NCBI GenBank assembly: GCA_030147945.1
Contig: JASBUL010000125.1
Span: 25,828 to 89,827, forward strand
DNA length: 64,000 nt
Direction: 5' to 3'
Origin: Oceanococcus sp.
GTDB lineage: Bacteria; Pseudomonadota; Gammaproteobacteria; Nevskiales; Oceanococcaceae
This document shows, one piece after another, positions 1-8,235 of the stretch; the stretch's first letter is position 1, and each line of letters starts with the position of its first letter. The position numbers and the translations under genes were made by a program. Below the pieces are notes generated by a model. The model searched no databases. It saw only the letters and a program-made list of their open reading frames with translations, and was not told where the DNA came from.

Positions 1-104
1 AATTGTGTGACGGTATACATGCAAGCTCTCAGTGAAACAGTTTTTGCTAATTTAGCATCTATTGAAATTCAAACAAGGGTCTGCGCGGTTGATGAGGTCA
101 AATA

Positions 105-139
105 TGCTATTATGGAATGACATTATCGCTTAATGGAAT
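105..139 (+). promoter_or_regulatory. Possible promoter and repeated box upstream of the persulfide dioxygenase
   Basis: An extended -10-like TGC-TATTAT lies at 105-113, without a convincing -35 element. The heptamer ATGGAAT occurs at 112-118 and again at 133-139, exactly 21 bp apart, which is about two turns of the helix. This could be a tandem site for a regulator of the sulfur genes. The remainder of positions 1-155 is AT-richer than the rest of the window and shows no gene I can support. Confidence 0.3.
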
Positions 140-155
140 ATAAGGGTGGTGTCAT

Positions 156-851
156 ATGCTGTTCCGACAGTTGTTCGACAGTGATTCAAGCACTTATACC
201 TATTTGCTGGCCTCCGGTCGCGGTCGGGAAGCGCTCATCATCGATCCGGTCAAGACGCAATTGTCGGCGTATCTTCAGCTCATCGAAGCGCTGGATCTCA
301 AGCTGGTGCGCGCTCTGGACACACACACCCATGCTGATCATGTAACCGCGCTGGGCGATCTGCGTGATCACACCCAATGCGTGACCGTGATGGGGCAATA
401 CAGCAAAGCGGCATGCGTATCCGAACGGGTATCGGATGGCGATCGGATTGTGATTGATGGTTTGGCTCTGGACGCGATCTACACCCCGGGGCACACCGAT
501 GAGTCGTTCAGTTTTTACTGTCGTGAAGCTGGACCCGGCATGGTGTTTAGCGGCGATGTGCTGCTGATTCGCGGCACTGGACGCACGGACTTTCAGGGCG
601 GCGATGCGCATAAATCGTGGGATTCGATCACCAGGCGGCTGTTCACCCTGCCGGACGAAACCCTGCTTTATCCAGGCCACGATTATCGTGGTTGGACCGT
701 GTCGTCCATTTACGAGGAGAAGCACTACAACCCACGGTTGGCGGGCAAGACTGAAGACGAGTACGTGCACATCATGAACACGCTCAATCTGCCCAATCCC
801 AGACTGATGGATATCGCGGTGCCTGCCAATCTGGCCTGCGGTCAGGTCTGA
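156..851 (+). CDS. ETHE1-like persulfide dioxygenase (MBL-fold)
   Basis: This 231-residue metallo-beta-lactamase-fold protein most resembles the ETHE1/persulfide dioxygenase family, which oxidises glutathione persulfide to sulfite and glutathione in the cytoplasm. The HxHxDH metal motif reads HTHADH at residues 57-62. Further ligands fit H113 in TPGHTDES, D134 in FSGD and H175 in YPGHDY. The stretch GRTDFQ at 142-147 is characteristic of ETHE1-like enzymes and argues against a glyoxalase II. The ATG at 156 follows a purine-rich AAGGGTGG. An overlapping reading frame from 133 is discarded because it lacks family similarity. The stop overlaps the next start as TGATG, so the sulfite-producing enzyme is translationally coupled to an anion transporter. 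Confidence 0.9.
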   Translation: MLFRQLFDSDSSTYTYLLASGRGREALIIDPVKTQLSAYLQLIEALDLKLVRALDTHTHADHVTALGDLRDHTQCVTVMGQYSKAACVSERVSDGDRIVIDGLALDAIYTPGHTDESFSFYCREAGPGMVFSGDVLLIRGTGRTDFQGGDAHKSWDSITRRLFTLPDETLLYPGHDYRGWTVSSIYEEKHYNPRLAGKTEDEYVHIMNTLNLPNPRLMDIAVPANLACGQV

Positions 852-2569
852 TGCAGATTCCGCTGATTGTGCATGTGCGTCGCAGCGCCCCGGGCGCGCT
901 GAACGACGACCTGATTGCAGGCGCGATCACCGCGATCTTGTTGATCCCGCAGGGCATGGCCTACGCCTTGCTGGCGGGCTTGCCGGCGGAAATGGGCCTG
1001 TATGCCTCGATTGTTCCGCCGGCGCTGTATGCCGTGTTCGGCACCAGTCGCAGTCTGGCTGTCGGGCCGGTGGCGGTTGCCGCCTTGATGGTCGCAGCGG
1101 CGCTGTCCGAATACGCTGGTGATGAGCCGGCGCGGTGGATGACCGGGGCGATGATTCTGGCCTTTGAGGTTGGCGCGTTGCTGTTCCTCATGGGTGTTTT
1201 ACGCCTGGGTGTGCTGGTGAATTTCATCAGTCACCCGGTACTCAGTGGTTTTACCACTGGCGCGGCGTTGCTCATTGTCCTGAGCCAGATACCGATACTG
1301 CTCGGTCTGGCGCTGAGTCGTGGTTCGGCCTATGACACCGTGTCCGGTGTGTGGCACAAGCTCGGCGACGTGCATGGCATGACCATGGCGTTCTCCGTGC
1401 TGGCCATGCTGGCCTTGCTGCTGGCGCGCGCGCCGCTTTCACGGGCCTTGCGTCGACTTGGGGTGGCGTCGCGGGCGGCGCTGCTGCTGACGCGGATGGC
1501 GCCTCTGGCCATTGTGGCGCTGGGCACCCTGGGCGCGGCACGCATGCACGGCGCGGACCAAGGCCTGAGCATCGTCGGTGCCATTCCTTCAGGTTTGCCG
1601 CTGCCGGATCTGGGTTTCTTCCTGACCGACGGCTGGCTGGAACTGGCGGGACCGGCCGTGTTGATTGCCCTGGTCGGGTATGTGGAGAGTATCTCCGTGG
1701 CCAAGGCGCTGGCAGCACGCCGGCGCCAGAAAATCGACCCCGATCAGGAGTTGAGGGCGCTTGGTCTTGCCAATTTCGGGGCGGCCTTTGCCGGTGCGAT
1801 GCCGGTGGCCGGCGGATTTTCCCGTTCGGTGGTGAATTTCGATGCCGGCGCGCAGACCCAGCGTGCGGCACTGGTGACCTCGGCGCTGGTTGCGCTGGTC
1901 GCGGTCTTTTTCACGCACTGGTTCTTTCATCTGCCCAAGGCGGTGCTCGCGGCGATCATCGTGGTGGCGGTCTGGCAGTTGGTCGACTTCCGCTCGATCC
2001 GGCGCCATCTGCGCTACGACCGCGCCGATGGCGCCTCGCAAGTGGCAACCCTGGTGGGGGTGCTGGTTTTCGGTATCGAGCCCGGACTGCTTATCGGCAT
2101 CGGCCTGTCGCTGGTGCTGTACCTGTGGCGGACGTCTCAGCCACATATCGCGGTGATCGGGCGCGTGCCTGGGACCGAGCACTTCCGCAATGTGCAGCGC
2201 CATGAGGTGCAAACCCTGCCCACGGCGGTTTTCATTCGTCCCGATGAGAATCTGTACTTTGCCAATGTGGCGGTGGTGCAGAAGTTCATTGCCGACCAGG
2301 TGGCCGAGCAGGGCGACATCACCGATGTGGTGCTGGTGATGTCGGCCGTGAGCTACATTGATGCCAGCGGCCTGGAAATGCTGGAGCATCTGGTTCAGGA
2401 CTTTGCCCGTGCGGGCATTCGCCTGCATATGGCCGAGGTCAAGGGGCCGGTCATGGATCGCTTAAAAGCAGCGCCCGAGGTGCTGGAGCACTTGCCGGTG
2501 CATCTGAGCACCGAAGGGGTGTTCGAAGCCTTGCAGGCCTCTTCGCCCGAATTCGCCAGTCAGACTTGA
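851..2569 (+). CDS. SulP family anion transporter with STAS domain
   Basis: This is a 572-residue SulP/SLC26-family inner-membrane permease. The N-terminal part carries the family's conserved DLIAG...IPQGMAYALLAGLP region followed by some ten to twelve hydrophobic segments. A second family signature, GGFSRSVVNFDAG, begins near residue 321. A cytoplasmic STAS domain fills roughly residues 440-560. SulP proteins carry sulfate, bicarbonate or other anions, and the sequence alone does not identify the substrate. Coupling to a persulfide dioxygenase makes sulfate or sulfite movement the leading idea (inference). The ATG shares one base with the upstream stop, and the TGA overlaps the TTG start proposed for the next gene. 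Confidence 0.9.
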   Translation: MQIPLIVHVRRSAPGALNDDLIAGAITAILLIPQGMAYALLAGLPAEMGLYASIVPPALYAVFGTSRSLAVGPVAVAALMVAAALSEYAGDEPARWMTGAMILAFEVGALLFLMGVLRLGVLVNFISHPVLSGFTTGAALLIVLSQIPILLGLALSRGSAYDTVSGVWHKLGDVHGMTMAFSVLAMLALLLARAPLSRALRRLGVASRAALLLTRMAPLAIVALGTLGAARMHGADQGLSIVGAIPSGLPLPDLGFFLTDGWLELAGPAVLIALVGYVESISVAKALAARRRQKIDPDQELRALGLANFGAAFAGAMPVAGGFSRSVVNFDAGAQTQRAALVTSALVALVAVFFTHWFFHLPKAVLAAIIVVAVWQLVDFRSIRRHLRYDRADGASQVATLVGVLVFGIEPGLLIGIGLSLVLYLWRTSQPHIAVIGRVPGTEHFRNVQRHEVQTLPTAVFIRPDENLYFANVAVVQKFIADQVAEQGDITDVVLVMSAVSYIDASGLEMLEHLVQDFARAGIRLHMAEVKGPVMDRLKAAPEVLEHLPVHLSTEGVFEALQASSPEFASQT

Positions 2570-3624
2570 CCCCCGAGCCGTCAGCCTCAACCATCACGTC
2601 TGCGCACGCAGATGAAAAACAAAGCATGGTGGTGAAAACGCTGGCCTGGTTTCAGGATGTTCGTGAAAAGCGCTGGGGCCCATGGGCGCTGGGCGGCGGC
2701 CTGGTGCTGATCTTGCTGATGGTGTGGGGCATGTGGATCAGCGCGGCGCCAAGCGTGCCGGTGTTCCCGACCACGCGCGATGGACGCGTCGGCGTGCAGA
2801 CGGTGGATGCCGGTATCGCGGTGGCGGAAACCTTGCTCGACAAACGGGGCGGTTACATCAGCAATGATGTGACCCCGCCGGCCTGGTGGCTGGACAATAT
2901 CCAGAACTGGGAATTCGGCGTGCTCAAGCAGCTGCGTGACTTCAACCGCGTACTGCGCAATGAAATCAGCCGCAGTCAGAGTCAGTCGGCGGAAGACCCC
3001 AAGCTGGCGCTGGCCGAGCCCAAATTCAATATCGATAACCGCAGCTGGATGTTTCCGCGTGCCGAGGCCGAGTATCGCAAGGGCATCGAGCTGCTGGACG
3101 ACTACCGCGTGCGCCTGGCCGCGGGTGATGCCAATTTCTACGCCAATGCGGAAAACCTGGTCGACTGGATGCAGGTGGTGGAAAAGCGTCTGGGCAGCAT
3201 GGTTCAGCGCCTGGGTATGAGCGTGGGCAAGATGACGGTCAACGACGCTGTGCTCGAGTCCGGACCGGATGGTGCGGCCAGCGCGGTTGCGCCGCAGAAC
3301 ATGCGTGAATCGGTGGAACAGACGCCGTGGCTGGAGCTGGACGATGTGTTCTTCGAGGCGCGCGGCACCGCCTGGGCTCTGCAGGCGTTGTTGCAGGCCG
3401 CTGAAGCTGATTTTGCCGAGGTGCTGACCGACAAGCAGGCTGCGCTGCAGTATCGACAGGTGCTGCGCGAGCTGGAGTCGGCCAACCGGCCGCTACGGAC
3501 CATCATGATTCTCAACGGTTCGGGGTATTCCCTGTTCGCCAACCACTCGCTGGTCATGGCCTCCTATCTGGGCTCCGCCAACGCCGCCGTATCGAACTTG
3601 ATCAATTTGCTGCGTGATGGCTGA
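2566..3624 (+). CDS. DUF2333 family membrane-anchored protein
   Basis: The product resembles the DUF2333 family of proteobacterial proteins of unknown function. One hydrophobic segment (GGGLVLILLMVWGMWIS, about residues 43-61) anchors a long, mostly helical soluble part, probably periplasmic. Recognisable stretches include ISNDVTPPAWWLDNIQNWEFG and a C-terminal block about single bases of loss of small residues near SLVMASYLGSANAA. Two starts are possible: TTG at 2566, overlapping the SulP stop and giving 352 residues, or ATG at 2626, giving 332 residues and placing the membrane segment nearer the N-terminus. Neither has a strong Shine-Dalgarno sequence. Its place in the sulfur unit may be incidental. 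Confidence 0.8.
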   Translation: MTPEPSASTITSAHADEKQSMVVKTLAWFQDVREKRWGPWALGGGLVLILLMVWGMWISAAPSVPVFPTTRDGRVGVQTVDAGIAVAETLLDKRGGYISNDVTPPAWWLDNIQNWEFGVLKQLRDFNRVLRNEISRSQSQSAEDPKLALAEPKFNIDNRSWMFPRAEAEYRKGIELLDDYRVRLAAGDANFYANAENLVDWMQVVEKRLGSMVQRLGMSVGKMTVNDAVLESGPDGAASAVAPQNMRESVEQTPWLELDDVFFEARGTAWALQALLQAAEADFAEVLTDKQAALQYRQVLRELESANRPLRTIMILNGSGYSLFANHSLVMASYLGSANAAVSNLINLLRDG

Positions 3625-3665
3625 TCCCGCCGCGAATTGGCGCAAAGCCTGCTTATGAAGGGCTT

Positions 3666-5027
3666 ATGACTGGGATTGAAAATGCGCTGGCGCAGTTCGC
3701 GTCGTTTGTATGGGGGATGCCACTGGTCGTCTTGCTGCTTGGCGGTGGCTTGACTTTGTTGCTGTTCAGCCGCGGCGCACCGTATCGCCTGCTGCCCCAT
3801 GCCATTGGTTTGCTGCGCGGTGATGCACGGCATCAGGACCAGGATGCACCGGGCCAGCTTAGCCATTTTCAGGCCCTCAGCGCAGCGTTGGCCGGCACGA
3901 TTGGCCTGGGCAACATCGCCGGCGTCGCGGTGGCGGTAGAGCTGGGCGGCCCGGGCGCCATCTTCTGGATGTGGATGACCGCCGTGGTCGGCGTGGCCAC
4001 CAAGTTCTTCACCGGCACGCTGGCCGTGATGTATCGCGGTCACGATGACCAGGGTGGTCTGCGCGGCGGACCGATGTGGGTGATACAGCAGGCTTTGTCA
4101 CCCCGTTTGCGGCCGCTGGCCTATCTGTTTTGTGTGGCCGGTCTGATCGGTTGTCTGCCGTCACTGCAGGTCAATCAACTGGTCGAAACCACCCAGGCTT
4201 TGGTGCTGGCGCCGCGCGGTTGGAATCATGATCTGGCGCCTCTCGGCCTCGGGCTGATCATCATGCTGTCGTGCTGGCTGATCGTGCGCGGCGGCATCGT
4301 CAGGATCGGAGCGGTGGCGGCCAGAGTGGTGCCCGCCATGTGCGTGGTCTACCTGCTGGCGATTGCCGGTATTTTGCTGGCGCACTGGTCGGCCGTGTTG
4401 CCGGCGTTGCTGTCGATATTTCGCGAAGCCTTCTCGCTGCAGGCCGCAGGCTCGGGCGGACTGGTGGCCATCATCCTGCTTGGCGTGCGCCGCGGTCTGT
4501 TTTCCAACGAGGCTGGCATTGGCACGGAAATCATGGCCCATGGCACGGCGCGCACCTCGGAACCGGTGCGCGAGGGTATCGTGGCGATGCTGGGTCCGAT
4601 TATCGACACCTTGATTGTCTGCACCGCGACCGCGCTGGCGTTGCTGGTGACCGATGTCGCCAGCGTCAGTGAGCTGTCCGGGGCGAGCCTGACCAGCCAG
4701 GCTTTCGAAAGCGTGTATGCCGGTTATGGTGTGGCCCTGCTGTATTTGATCGTGCTGGTTTTCGGTGTCACCACGATCACCACCTACTGGTTCTACGGTG
4801 CGCAATGTGCGGTCTATCTGTTCGGCGCGCGGGCCGAAATCTGGTACCGCAGGGTGTATCTGATATCGATCGTGTTTGTGGCCATGCTGCCGCTGCATGC
4901 GGCGCTGAATCTGATTGATGGCATGTACGCCTTGATGGCCATCCCGACCATGACGGCCACTTTACTGCTGGCGCCAAAGGTGCTGGCGGCAAGTCGTGAC
5001 TATGTCGTCCGCATGCGTCAGGTTTGA
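3666..5027 (+). CDS. AGCS family sodium:alanine/glycine symporter
   Basis: This 453-residue inner-membrane protein belongs to the alanine or glycine:cation symporter family, which couples sodium (or proton) entry to uptake of small neutral amino acids. The signature GLGNIAGVAVAVELGGPG with FWMWMTAVVG sits at about residues 80-110, and RRGLFSNEAGIGTE lies near residue 280. About ten to eleven hydrophobic segments span the protein, which is near the usual family length. A 41-nt gap separates it from the DUF2333 gene, so it may share that transcript. The ATG at 3666 leads directly into the first amphipathic stretch. The true substrate could be alanine, glycine or another small amino acid. Confidence 0.9.
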   Translation: MTGIENALAQFASFVWGMPLVVLLLGGGLTLLLFSRGAPYRLLPHAIGLLRGDARHQDQDAPGQLSHFQALSAALAGTIGLGNIAGVAVAVELGGPGAIFWMWMTAVVGVATKFFTGTLAVMYRGHDDQGGLRGGPMWVIQQALSPRLRPLAYLFCVAGLIGCLPSLQVNQLVETTQALVLAPRGWNHDLAPLGLGLIIMLSCWLIVRGGIVRIGAVAARVVPAMCVVYLLAIAGILLAHWSAVLPALLSIFREAFSLQAAGSGGLVAIILLGVRRGLFSNEAGIGTEIMAHGTARTSEPVREGIVAMLGPIIDTLIVCTATALALLVTDVASVSELSGASLTSQAFESVYAGYGVALLYLIVLVFGVTTITTYWFYGAQCAVYLFGARAEIWYRRVYLISIVFVAMLPLHAALNLIDGMYALMAIPTMTATLLLAPKVLAASRDYVVRMRQV

Positions 5028-5050
5028 GTCGTCCCGGCATCTGCTAAAAT
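5022..5050 (+). promoter_or_regulatory. Candidate sigma-70 promoter of the aldolase gene
   Basis: An extended -10 box TGC-TAAAAT lies at 5042-5050. A weak -35-like GTTTGA at 5022-5027 precedes it with a 17-nt spacer and overlaps the end of the symporter gene. The predicted start near 5057 would give an untranslated leader of about 107 nt. Confidence 0.5.
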
Positions 5051-5163
5051 ACCGGGCTGCATCCCGGCCTGCCGTTGTTGGTGGTTCCGGCATTCCCAAG
5101 CCCTTCGCCCGCCCTCTCCAGAAATCGCGGGCCAAGTGACTGAATCCAAAGGAGTTATAAACA

Positions 5164-6183
5164 ATGAATCTCGATGTGCTGAGCGCCACTGCGCGTGAAC
5201 TGGTCGAGCCGGGTCGGGGTATTCTGGCGGCGGACGAAAGCTCGCCGACGATCAAGAAGCGCTTCGATTCGATCAACGTCGAGTCCACCGAAGAGATGCG
5301 CCGTGCCTACCGCGACATGCTGTTCTCGGCTGAGGGTGTGGAGAAGTACGTCAGCGGCGTGATTCTGTACGAAGAGACCCTGTTCCAGAAGTCTGCTGAC
5401 GGTACGCCGTTCTCCAAACTGCTGGCCGACAAGGGCGTGATCCCCGGGATCAAGGTCGACAAGGGTGCCAAGGATCTGGCCGGTGCGGATGGCGAGAAAA
5501 TCACCGAAGGTCTGGATGGCCTGCGTGAGCGTCTGATCGAGTACCGCAATGCCGGTGCCCGCTTTGCCAAATGGCGTGCGGTGATCAACATCGACGAAGA
5601 CCTGCCCAGCATGTACTGCCTGGACACCAACGCCCACGCTCTGGCGCGCTACGCTGCGCTGTGCCAGGAGCAAGGCATTGTGCCGATTGTGGAGCCGGAA
5701 GTGATCATGGACGGTTCGCATGATCTGGAAACCTGCGAAGACGTGACCGCGGCGGCGCTGGCGACCGTGTTCGGTCAGCTTGACGCCCAGGGCGTGGCCT
5801 TCGAAGGCATGCTGCTGAAGCCGAATATGGTGATTTCGGGCACCACCTGCCCGGTGCAGGCTGACGTGCAGACCGTGGCCGAAGCCACCGTGCGGTGTCT
5901 GACCCGTTACGTACCCGCCGCTGTGCCGGGTATCGTGTTCCTGTCCGGCGGTCAGAGCGACGAGCTGGCAACCGCGCATCTGGATGCCATGAACAAGCTG
6001 GGTCCGCATCCGTGGGCACTGAGCTTCTCCTACGGCCGTGCGCTGCAGGCTGCTGCGCTCAAGGCCTGGGGCGGTCAGACCGGCAATGTGGCGGCAGGGC
6101 AGGCGGCCTTCATGCACCGCGCCCGTTGCAACAGCGCCGCTGCGCTGGGCGAGTACTCCGACGCGATGGAAAGCGCGGCCTGA
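5164..6183 (+). CDS. Class I fructose-bisphosphate aldolase
   Basis: The enzyme cleaves fructose 1,6-bisphosphate into dihydroxyacetone phosphate and glyceraldehyde 3-phosphate by a Schiff-base mechanism. The 339-residue sequence is of the animal/plant-like class I type: GRGILAADES at residues 18-27, K137 in FAKWR, E178 in IVEPE, and the Schiff-base lysine K219 in GMLLKPNM. It therefore does not need the zinc ion of class II enzymes, which are the commoner glycolytic form in many gammaproteobacteria. AAAGGAG, about 10 nt before the ATG, is a strong ribosome-binding site. The gene has its own promoter and a strong terminator and appears monocistronic. Confidence 0.96.
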   Translation: MNLDVLSATARELVEPGRGILAADESSPTIKKRFDSINVESTEEMRRAYRDMLFSAEGVEKYVSGVILYEETLFQKSADGTPFSKLLADKGVIPGIKVDKGAKDLAGADGEKITEGLDGLRERLIEYRNAGARFAKWRAVINIDEDLPSMYCLDTNAHALARYAALCQEQGIVPIVEPEVIMDGSHDLETCEDVTAAALATVFGQLDAQGVAFEGMLLKPNMVISGTTCPVQADVQTVAEATVRCLTRYVPAAVPGIVFLSGGQSDELATAHLDAMNKLGPHPWALSFSYGRALQAAALKAWGGQTGNVAAGQAAFMHRARCNSAAALGEYSDAMESAA

Positions 6184-6203
6184 AGGCTCGTCACCCATAA
6201 CGC

Positions 6204-6231
6204 AAAACGGCCGGTTTAACCGGCCGTTTTT
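6204..6231. terminator. Bidirectional intrinsic terminator between the aldolase gene and dapE
   Basis: AAAACGGCCGGTT at 6204-6216 is the exact inverse of AACCGGCCGTTTT at 6218-6230, giving a GC-rich stem with T-runs on the exit side of either strand. It lies between two convergent genes and can serve both. Confidence 0.9.
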
Positions 6232-6247
6232 GTTTGTGCGGGGCGCG

Positions 6248-7399
6248 TCAGCCCAGACTCTGTGACAGCTCGCGGAGCAGGGCGGCGTGGATCTCGCACA
6301 GGGCATCGAAGTCATCGAGCTTCAGATGCTCGTTGAACTTGTGAATGCTGGCGCTGACCGGGCCGAGTTCGATCACTTCAGCGCCCAGCGGTGCAAGAAA
6401 GCGTCCGTCGGATGTGCCGCCACCGGTGAAGTGCAGCGGTTTGCGCCCGGTGACCTGGCCGATGGCTTTGTCAGCGGCCTCGGTCAAGCGACCGGCCGGG
6501 GTGTAATAGGGCTCGCCGGTGTGCCACCAGTCAGCGCTGTAGCGCACGTTGTGGCGATCCAGGCACTCGATCACATGCTGCTTGAGCTGCTCTGCGCTAG
6601 AGCAGGGGGCGTAGCGGAAATTGAACACCACTTCAGCCTGTCCGGGAATGACGTTGGTCGCGCCGGTGCCGCTGTTGATGTTGGAAATCTGGAAGCTGGT
6701 CGGGGGGAAGTCGGCGTTGCCCTCATCCCAGATTGTGGCCGCCAGTTCCGTCAATGCCGGCAAGACGCGGTGGACCGGATTGTCCGCCTTGTGTGGATAC
6801 GCCACGTGCCCCTGAACGCCGTGCACGGTCAGGTTGCAGCCGATGGAGCCACGTCGTCCGACGATGAAGCGATCGCCGATCTGCTCGTCGGCGGTGGCTT
6901 CACCGACGATCACATAGTCGGGTTGGGTGCCGCGCTGGCGCAGCACTTCGGCCACATAGCGCGTGCCGTCGCGGGCTGGTCCTTCCTCATCACTGGTTAT
7001 CAGGAAAGCCAGATCAATGTTCAGATCGGTCTGGGCCACGGCTTGAGCGGCGCAGGTCATCGCCGCCAGGCCTGACTTCATGTCGGCCGCGCCACGTCCG
7101 TACAGCACGCCGTCACGCTCGCTGGGCACGAACGGATCCGAGGTCCACTGAGCCAGGTCGCCGGTCGGCACCACGTCGGTATGCCCGGCCAGCACCACCA
7201 GCGGCGCATTGGCGCGGCCACAACGGCGCAGCGACCACAGGTTGGTCACACCGTTGTGATTGAGCCACTCGTGCTCGAAGCCATAAGGCGCCAGGGCCTC
7301 GGCCAGCAGCTGACTGCAGCCGGCGTCGTCCGGGGTCAGCGAGCGACGCGCAATCAGATCCAGCAGCAGGCCGCGTGCGGCTGCGGTATCGACAGTCAC
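6248..7399 (-). CDS. dapE: Succinyl-diaminopimelate desuccinylase
   Basis: DapE removes succinate from N-succinyl-LL-diaminopimelate in the lysine/peptidoglycan DAP pathway. It is a two-zinc M20 metallopeptidase of 383 residues. The metal and catalytic residues are visible: H73 and D75 in GHTDVVP, D106 in [11 protein letters not shown], the E138/E139 pair in SDEEGPA, and a C-terminal His in [17 protein letters not shown] near residue 325 is also typical. The GTG start at 7399 overlaps the dapD stop as GTGA, so it is translationally coupled. It is the last gene of the minus-strand map-glnD-dapD-dapE run and is closed by the bidirectional terminator at 6204-6231. Confidence 0.97.
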   Translation of the reverse strand: MTVDTAAARGLLLDLIARRSLTPDDAGCSQLLAEALAPYGFEHEWLNHNGVTNLWSLRRCGRANAPLVVLAGHTDVVPTGDLAQWTSDPFVPSERDGVLYGRGAADMKSGLAAMTCAAQAVAQTDLNIDLAFLITSDEEGPARDGTRYVAEVLRQRGTQPDYVIVGEATADEQIGDRFIVGRRGSIGCNLTVHGVQGHVAYPHKADNPVHRVLPALTELAATIWDEGNADFPPTSFQISNINSGTGATNVIPGQAEVVFNFRYAPCSSAEQLKQHVIECLDRHNVRYSADWWHTGEPYYTPAGRLTEAADKAIGQVTGRKPLHFTGGGTSDGRFLAPLGAEVIELGPVSASIHKFNEHLKLDDFDALCEIHAALLRELSQSLG

Positions 7400-8235
7400 G
7401 ACTGGGTGGCGGCCTCACGCAGCAATTCGTTGATGCCGACCTTGGCGCGGGTGCTTTCGGTGACCTGCTTAACGATGACCGCGCAGTTCAGGTTGTACAC
7501 GCCGCCGGGGCCGTTCTTGGGCAGTGAACCCGCCACCACCACGCTACCCGCCGGGACCCGGCCGTAGCTGATTTCGCCGCTCTCGCGGTTGAAGATCGGG
7601 GTGCTCTGGCCGATGAACACGCCCATGGAAATGACCGAGCCGCGTTCCACGATCACGCCTTCGACGATTTCCGAACGTGCACCGATGAAGCAGTCATCTT
7701 CGATGATGGTGGGGTTGGCCTGCAGCGGTTCGAGCACGCCGCCAATGCCAACGCCGCCGGACAAATGCACGTTCTTGCCGATCTGGGCGCATGAGCCCAC
7801 CGTGGCCCAGGTGTCGACCATGGTGCCCGAATCGACGTAGGCGCCGATGTTTACGTAGCTCGGCATCAGTACCACGCTGGGCGCAATGTAGGACCCTTTG
7901 CGCACCATCGCCGGCGGCACCACGCGGGCACCCAGGGCGCGGAAATCGGCATCGCTCCAGCCTGTGAACTTGCCCGGTACCTTGTCGAAATAAGTCGTTT
8001 CAGCGCCGTCGATCACCACGTTGTCATGCAGGCGGAAGTACAGCAGCACAGCCTTTTTCAGCCATTGATTGACCTGCCAGCCGTTGGCGCTCGGCTCGGC
8101 CACGCGCAGGCTGCCGTCATCAATGCCGGCAATGGCCTGGCCTACAGCTTCGCGCAGCGCGGTATCGCTGGGGTCGATGTTGGCGCGGTTTTCAAAAGCG
8201 GTTTCGATCTGGTTCTGCAGGTCTTGTTGTGTCAT
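7396..8235 (-). CDS. dapD: Tetrahydrodipicolinate N-succinyltransferase
   Basis: DapD transfers succinate from succinyl-CoA to tetrahydrodipicolinate, the branch point that commits the cell to the succinylase DAP route. The 279-residue protein shows a helical N-terminus ([14 protein letters not shown]), a middle domain, and a left-handed beta-helix of hexapeptide repeats from about residue 110. [19 protein letters not shown] and [19 protein letters not shown] are strongly conserved DapD stretches. Length matches the short proteobacterial type (about 274). The ATG overlaps the glnD stop by ATGA. The aminotransferase DapC, often encoded next to dapD, is not in this cluster. Confidence 0.97.
   Translation of the reverse strand: MTQQDLQNQIETAFENRANIDPSDTALREAVGQAIAGIDDGSLRVAEPSANGWQVNQWLKKAVLLYFRLHDNVVIDGAETTYFDKVPGKFTGWSDADFRALGARVVPPAMVRKGSYIAPSVVLMPSYVNIGAYVDSGTMVDTWATVGSCAQIGKNVHLSGGVGIGGVLEPLQANPTIIEDDCFIGARSEIVEGVIVERGSVISMGVFIGQSTPIFNRESGEISYGRVPAGSVVVAGSLPKNGPGGVYNLNCAVIVKQVTESTRAKVGINELLREAATQS

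Noticed and set aside
133..345. A 70-codon frame starting before the persulfide dioxygenase
   Set aside because: It overlaps the dioxygenase in another frame, with no motif or conserved start.
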